Below, piece after piece: positions 58,816 to 61,924 of a DNA stretch of 61,924 nucleotides. The DNA is from Gemmatimonadota bacterium (GTDB lineage: Bacteria; Gemmatimonadota; Gemmatimonadetes; Gemmatimonadales; Gemmatimonadaceae): NCBI GenBank assembly GCA_016712265.1, contig JADJRJ010000010.1:1-61924 (forward strand), read 5' to 3'. The position numbers were made by a program, and so were the translations under genes. A model generated the notes under the pieces. That model was given only the letters and a program-made list of their open reading frames with translations. It was not told where the DNA came from and did not search any database. Numbering within the stretch: the first letter of the stretch is position 1; each line of letters starts with the position of its first letter.

Positions 58816-59312
58816 ACAACTACCGCGACGTGCCTCGTGAAGCCCTCGTGGCCGAGATCGAACGCCTTCAGCGCGAGGTCGCACTGCTGCGGCGCCCCAG
58901 GTGGTGGGAGCGGCTCTTCGCGCGCCGGGGGGAGGCACAGCTGAAGCTGCCGGCCGCTGGCGCAGATCTCAAGCCTGCCCATGATCCGCGAGACGCTCAC
59001 CCTGGCCAGCGGCCGCAGCCCGAGGGGACTGTCCGGTACACCCCCTCGAAGAAGTTCGTCTGCGTCACGCTGCGTGGCATCGAGTACGGGCGGCGGCTCA
59101 TTAAAGACCTGGAGACCTACTCCTCAATCGGGCCCGACGACTGGTTCGTGGCCGCCACGGGTGCCTCTGTTTCTGATCGAGAAGCCGGAGACGAATGCTT
59201 TCGTCTATTCTGCCAGTACCAGCGCGCCCAAGTGGCTGAGAGCGATGCTGCCGCGCTGCGCGCCGAGTTTCTCATGGAAGTCGGCGCCCGCGCGCGAGGG
59301 CTGCTCCGATGA
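58812..59312 (+). CDS. hypothetical protein with N-terminal coiled coil
   Basis: 166 aa, ATGA overlap. Residues 1-30 are a coiled coil (DVPREALVAEIERLQREVAL) followed by RRPRWWERLFARRG; then an alpha/beta part (KKFVCVTLRGIEYGRRLIKD, DDWFVAATGASVSDREAGDE). No family recognised. The coiled coil plus WWERL pattern is common in phage-encoded small membrane-peripheral proteins. Confidence 0.55.
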   Translation: MNNYRDVPREALVAEIERLQREVALLRRPRWWERLFARRGEAQLKLPAAGADLKPAHDPRDAHPGQRPQPEGTVRYTPSKKFVCVTLRGIEYGRRLIKDLETYSSIGPDDWFVAATGASVSDREAGDECFRLFCQYQRAQVAESDAAALRAEFLMEVGARARGLLR

Positions 59313-59452
59313 GCACGCGCAGCACCACCACGTACGCGGTCTTCGTGTTCATGCTCGCGGTCACGGCGACCGTGAAGCTGTGCAACCTGCAGGACCCCAT
59401 CGAGGGCCCCGTGAAGCGCACCATGTGCTGCGTGCGTGGGGTCGCTCCATGA
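59309..59452 (+). CDS. 47-aa single-helix protein
   Basis: ATGA overlaps at both ends. N-terminal hydrophobic helix (TTYAVFVFMLAVTATVKLC) then PIEGPVKRTMCCVRGVAP. Could be a small membrane protein or a signal-anchored peptide. No family recognised. Confidence 0.5.
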   Translation: MSTRSTTTYAVFVFMLAVTATVKLCNLQDPIEGPVKRTMCCVRGVAP

Positions 59453-59955
59453 GCTACCCGTCCGGCCCAACGAAGACCAGACAGGCCGTCGCCAAGCGCG
59501 CCGCAGCGCGCAAGCTGAACGGGCTCACGCAGTCGCCCGCGCCGAGCGCGCAGAAGCACATCAACGGCAACACCCTCATCCGCGTGCGGAAGGCGCTCGA
59601 GATCGTGCAGGACGCGAACCAGCCGACGGCGCTGCGCCTGCGGAACTACGCCTGGCTGCGCGAGCTCTGCGAGCGCTTCGAGCGCACCACGCTCACCGGA
59701 GCCCAGGGCCAGTCGCACACGATCCCCGAGGAGTTGTACATCCCAACGATCCCCGAGAAGCAAGAAGCCGTGGTGCACGCCGTGAAGACCCTGTGCTCCG
59801 CGCATGGGTACGAGCGCCTTCTGCGCGGCCGCGTCTGGGCCTGCTGGACCAGCAGCCCCGCAGCGGATCAGACGGACGCGATGGGCGGGGGCGCGTGCTG
59901 TGCTTCTGAGGCGCCGCGACGACGTCTGGGCTGGCATGGTCGCCAAGCTCGATGA
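59449..59955 (+). CDS. hypothetical protein, terminase-small-subunit-sized
   Basis: 168 aa. Basic start (GPTKTRQAVAKRAAARKLNG), helices VRKALEIVQDANQPTALRLR and YAWLRELCERFERTT, then PEKQEAVVHAVKTLCSAHGY. Overall helical and DNA-binding in look, but no specific motif. After about residue 145 (SSPAADQTDAM) the sequence looks less natural, so a frame break near 59880 with a stop at 59907-59909 is possible. Confidence 0.5.
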   Translation: MSYPSGPTKTRQAVAKRAAARKLNGLTQSPAPSAQKHINGNTLIRVRKALEIVQDANQPTALRLRNYAWLRELCERFERTTLTGAQGQSHTIPEELYIPTIPEKQEAVVHAVKTLCSAHGYERLLRGRVWACWTSSPAADQTDAMGGGACCASEAPRRRLGWHGRQAR

Positions 59956-60064
59956 GGACGAGCTCTTGCTGTTGCATGAGGCTCTCGAAGAGCGCGATCG
60001 CTGGGCCGCGCGCGTGAAGCTGCTCGAGGCCCAGCTCGATGGTGTTCGAAAGGTGGTGCGCTGA
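59900..60064 (+). CDS. 54-aa coiled-coil protein
   Basis: Starts at GTG 59900 inside the end of the previous gene; reads VLLRRRDDVWAGMVAKLDED then LLLLHEALEERDRWAARVKL, a strong amphipathic helix. Stop forms TGATG with the next start. Short, but coding character is good. Confidence 0.5.
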   Translation: MLLRRRDDVWAGMVAKLDEDELLLLHEALEERDRWAARVKLLEAQLDGVRKVVR

Positions 60065-60453
60065 TGGTCAACGAGAAGAGCATCGAAGTGCTGGGGCGGA
60101 CGTTCACGCTGCGCGAGCGCCCTGGGCTGCCCTACCACCACCCCGCGGCGGACTGGGAGAGCCACTTCCAGCTGGGCGCTGGCGCGCGCCAAGTGACAGG
60201 CTACATCGCGGCGCGCTATCGCGAGCGCACGTTCGACGGGCGCGGGTGGGTGCGCAACGCGCGGCCGTGGAACTGCCTGCTGCACGTAGACCTCGACCCG
60301 CTGTTCCATGGCGTGGACGACGGCGACATCGACATCAACACGCGCGACTGCAAGACCGCTGAGGAAGCCGTGGCTGCGGCGCTGGGCGCCCTGAAGCTGC
60401 TCGGCGAGGTGGCCTGGGGCGGGGCGCTCGACAAGCTGGAGGGCGCCTCATGA
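60064..60453 (+). CDS. hypothetical alpha/beta protein
   Basis: 129 aa, TGATG start. Beta-rich: EVLGRTFTLRERPGLPYHHP, ARQVTGYIAARYRERTFDGR, WNCLLHVDLDPLFHG; then a C-terminal helix (AEEAVAAALGALKLLGEVAW). Looks like a small single-domain protein. No family recognised. Confidence 0.55.
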   Translation: MVNEKSIEVLGRTFTLRERPGLPYHHPAADWESHFQLGAGARQVTGYIAARYRERTFDGRGWVRNARPWNCLLHVDLDPLFHGVDDGDIDINTRDCKTAEEAVAAALGALKLLGEVAWGGALDKLEGAS

Positions 60454-60665
60454 GCACGCGCACCACGCTTGCTCATAGTGATGAGTGGCACCTCTTCGAG
60501 GATGAGAGCTGGAGCGTTGACCGCTTGGACAACCCGGTGTTCCTCGAGCTGCGGAAGCCGCACTTCACCTACAACGAGAACGACTCCGGCGAGCTCAAGG
60601 TGCGCCTCTCGCGCGAGCTGCTGCACGCCATCGCGGAAGCCGTGAAGGCTGGGAGGATCGGATGA
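60450..60665 (+). CDS. 71-aa hypothetical protein
   Basis: ATGA overlap. Sequence EWHLFEDESWSVDRLDNPVF, then FTYNENDSGELKVRLSRELL and a helix (HAIAEAVKAGRIG). Acidic and beta-rich, with no Cys or membrane helix. No family recognised. Confidence 0.55.
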   Translation: MSTRTTLAHSDEWHLFEDESWSVDRLDNPVFLELRKPHFTYNENDSGELKVRLSRELLHAIAEAVKAGRIG

Positions 60666-60997
60666 GCCCCTACCGAGCGCCTGGTGAAGTCCAGCTCGAG
60701 GCCGTTGACCCCGACGCCACGCATGGACGGATCATGCCCTGGCGTGGGGCGTTCGAGAAGTGCTGCGTGTGCGGAGCCTTGCCGTCCCCCAAAGGAAGCC
60801 ACTCCTACACAGCCTCCGGCGGCACCGTTGACGGCCTGCCGTGCCGGTTCGTCGTCGTAACCAGCTACGAAGGGCGGTGGTACACAGCCTGGTTCCCCGG
60901 GAAGGTTGAGACCCTCTGCGGCGACCCGAGGCCCCACTTTCACGCGAAGTGTCGGGTCTGCGCGGTGCGCTTCAAGATGGCGCCCGCGCCCATGTGA
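60662..60997 (+). CDS. Cys/His zinc-binding protein
   Basis: 111 aa. FEKCCVCGALPSPKGSHSYT, LPCRFVVVTSYEGRWYTAWF and HFHAKCRVCAVRFK give two CxxC pairs plus extra Cys and His, likely one or two zinc sites. Last gene before the palindrome-rich gap. Confidence 0.6.
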   Translation: MSPYRAPGEVQLEAVDPDATHGRIMPWRGAFEKCCVCGALPSPKGSHSYTASGGTVDGLPCRFVVVTSYEGRWYTAWFPGKVETLCGDPRPHFHAKCRVCAVRFKMAPAPM

Positions 60998-61513
60998 CGC
61001 GATCTTCAGACCCCAAAGGGGTCTGGCAGCCCCTTGGGCCGTTGTCACCTCTCCGGTTTTTGACCCAAAACGGCATCCAAAACGAGGCCCAAACCGCCGG
61101 GTCCTTTAGGGCCTTGTTTACCGGTAAACAGACAGATAATAACCCCATTATCTGCCCCTGCTTGGAGGCCCAATTCGAGCTGCCGACAACGCCGTGTTCT
61201 GGACCCAGGCCCGAGTCTCGAGGGCAGGCCGTAGCAGAGCTACGGCCTGCTGGCGCACACGCGCCCGCGTGGGGCACCTTCGGTGCCTGTGCGCACCACG
61301 TGCGGGAACCACGCGCGCCCGGTTCTACAGTCGCCCGAAAGACGCTTGGTTACCTAGCTACCTGCAATTTTTATTTGCTATGATTTCAAGTACTTAGACA
61401 CTTTCTCGCAAAAAAGATTAGCAGGCTACTTGCCATTCGGTTCGGGCCGCCCTACAGTTAGGGGGTCAAGACGGAAGCGGCTCTCACTCCCCGCCCCACA
61501 AAGGAACACGCTC
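60998..61513. other. 516-bp non-coding region with palindromes
   Basis: No convincing gene. In order: CAGACCCC/GGGGTCTG hairpin (61007-61025, likely a terminator stem without U-run); TGTTTACCGGTAAACA, a 16-bp perfect palindrome (61115-61130); CAGATAAT/ATTATCTG (61133-61154); a 12-bp-arm hairpin GCAGGCCGTAGC/GCTACGGCCTGC (61224-61250); GGCACC/GGTGCC (61273-61287); then an AT-rich stretch around 61360-61430. Candidate origin, packaging or recombination site, or a regulatory RNA locus. Confidence 0.55.
61430..61458 (+). promoter_or_regulatory. sigma70-like promoter
   Basis: TTGCCA (61430-61435), a 17-bp spacer, TACAGT (61453-61458): the best -35/-10 pair in the window. It lies 56 bp before the ATG of the next gene, at the end of the AT-rich part of the gap. 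Confidence 0.65.
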
Positions 61514-61786
61514 ATGGCCACCCGTAAAACCGCGCCGCAGTCCCCCGCCACGCTCGCAGCTGTTCAGCAGGGCTTGGAGGCTCGCATGCTTCTTGAGATT
61601 CTGCCCTGTGTGCTGGCCACGGTCACGGAGTCCGGCGACCTCGTGATCAGCGCTGCGGATGCGCTGCGCTTGCAGCGTATCGCCAGCGCCGCCGCAGGCT
61701 TCTTGCGTCAGACTGACCGGGACGGCACCTTCGACGGGTTCGAGGCTTTTCAGGCCATCATCCGCGAGGAGTGCCGCCTCCGCTAA
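61514..61786 (+). CDS. 90-aa hypothetical protein
   Basis: ATG 61514 with AAGGAA ribosome site. Basic start (MATRKTAPQSPATLAAVQQG), helix LEARMLLEILPCVLATVTES, then GDLVISAADALRLQRIASAA and a C-terminal helix. Mostly helical, small; no motif. It opens a new rightward unit under the promoter at 61430. Confidence 0.55.
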   Translation: MATRKTAPQSPATLAAVQQGLEARMLLEILPCVLATVTESGDLVISAADALRLQRIASAAAGFLRQTDRDGTFDGFEAFQAIIREECRLR

Positions 61787-61866
61787 GACCCTGCCCAGCC
61801 CAAGCCCCCTCACCTCCCACACACCCGCGCCCATCCGCACCTCTCACGCACCCAAGGAACCGCATC

Positions 61867-61924
61867 ATGACCAGCCCCGCCACCGCCCACACGTACCTGG
61901 ACTCGAACGACCCTTGGGTCACTC
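61867..61924 (+). CDS. partial gene at right edge
   Basis: ATG 61867 with CAAGGAACC ribosome site. Only 19 residues are visible (MTSPATAHTYLDSNDPWVT), so nothing can be said about function. The 80 bp before it are Pro/Cys-codon-like low-complexity DNA with no gene. Confidence 0.5.
   Translation, partial: MTSPATAHTYLDSNDPWVT

Noticed and set aside
59449..59955. Terminase small subunit
   Set aside because: Helical and of similar size, but no recognisable signature and no large subunit nearby.

Overview
The window looks like most of the genome of a GC-rich, lytic-style bacterial virus (or virus-like element), open at both ends. Genes are packed head to tail, and most starts overlap the previous stop as ATGA, GTGA or TGATG, so translational coupling is the rule. 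There are no rRNA genes, no convincing tRNA, no CRISPR array and no insertion sequence. The host cannot be named; the composition and the SspB, transglutaminase-like and lipoprotein genes would fit a high-GC Gram-negative host, which is only a guess.

Layout. (1) 1-22349, minus strand: a long leftward cluster. It holds three tandem paralogous ~230-240 aa proteins (8951-11095) that I infer to be major capsid-type proteins, two larger related proteins (6585-8853), a lectin-like protein, small basic Cys-rich proteins, and many proteins ending in one hydrophobic helix plus a short basic tail. At its upstream end are a transglutaminase-like protein, an SspB-type ClpXP adaptor and an HExxH lipoprotein. 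(2) 22350-22817: an AT-rich switch and possible origin with ten AGTGCAA/TTGCACT boxes and a 49-bp interrupted palindrome. (3) 22818-44315: rightward early/replication region with a Mom-like DNA modification protein, a D5-type primase-helicase (minus strand), SNF2-like helicase, a degenerate Dam-like methyltransferase, Cas4-like nuclease, Sak4-like ATPase, a DUF669/SSB-like protein, a uracil-DNA-glycosylase/PolA fusion and an active-looking Dam methylase, plus many small zinc-binding and RHH proteins. (4) 44787-53897: a second late rightward cluster with two spike-like paralogs, tail-anchored small proteins, an amidase, a GP88-like protein, a very basic protein and a GNAT. (5) 54051-57269, minus strand: SGNH hydrolase, HExxH protease, SleB-like and M23 peptidoglycan enzymes, three of them ending in a C-terminal membrane anchor. 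(6) 57367-61924: small rightward genes and a palindrome-rich gap.

How it may work together. I recognise no terminase, portal, tail tape-measure, baseplate or tail sheath gene. Instead there are many tail-anchored small proteins, membrane-anchored wall hydrolases and repeated capsid-like paralogs. That combination is what is known from tailless, internal-membrane viruses (PRD1, PM2, P23-77/SH1 type), but here it is joined to a large replication and recombination module more typical of tailed phages and to a much bigger genome. A packaging ATPase of the FtsK-HerA type was not found either, so it may lie outside the window or be unrecognised.

Several genes carry single-base frame breaks, often in homopolymers and once in a CA repeat. 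Most look like sequence errors; the CA repeat could be a real phase switch.
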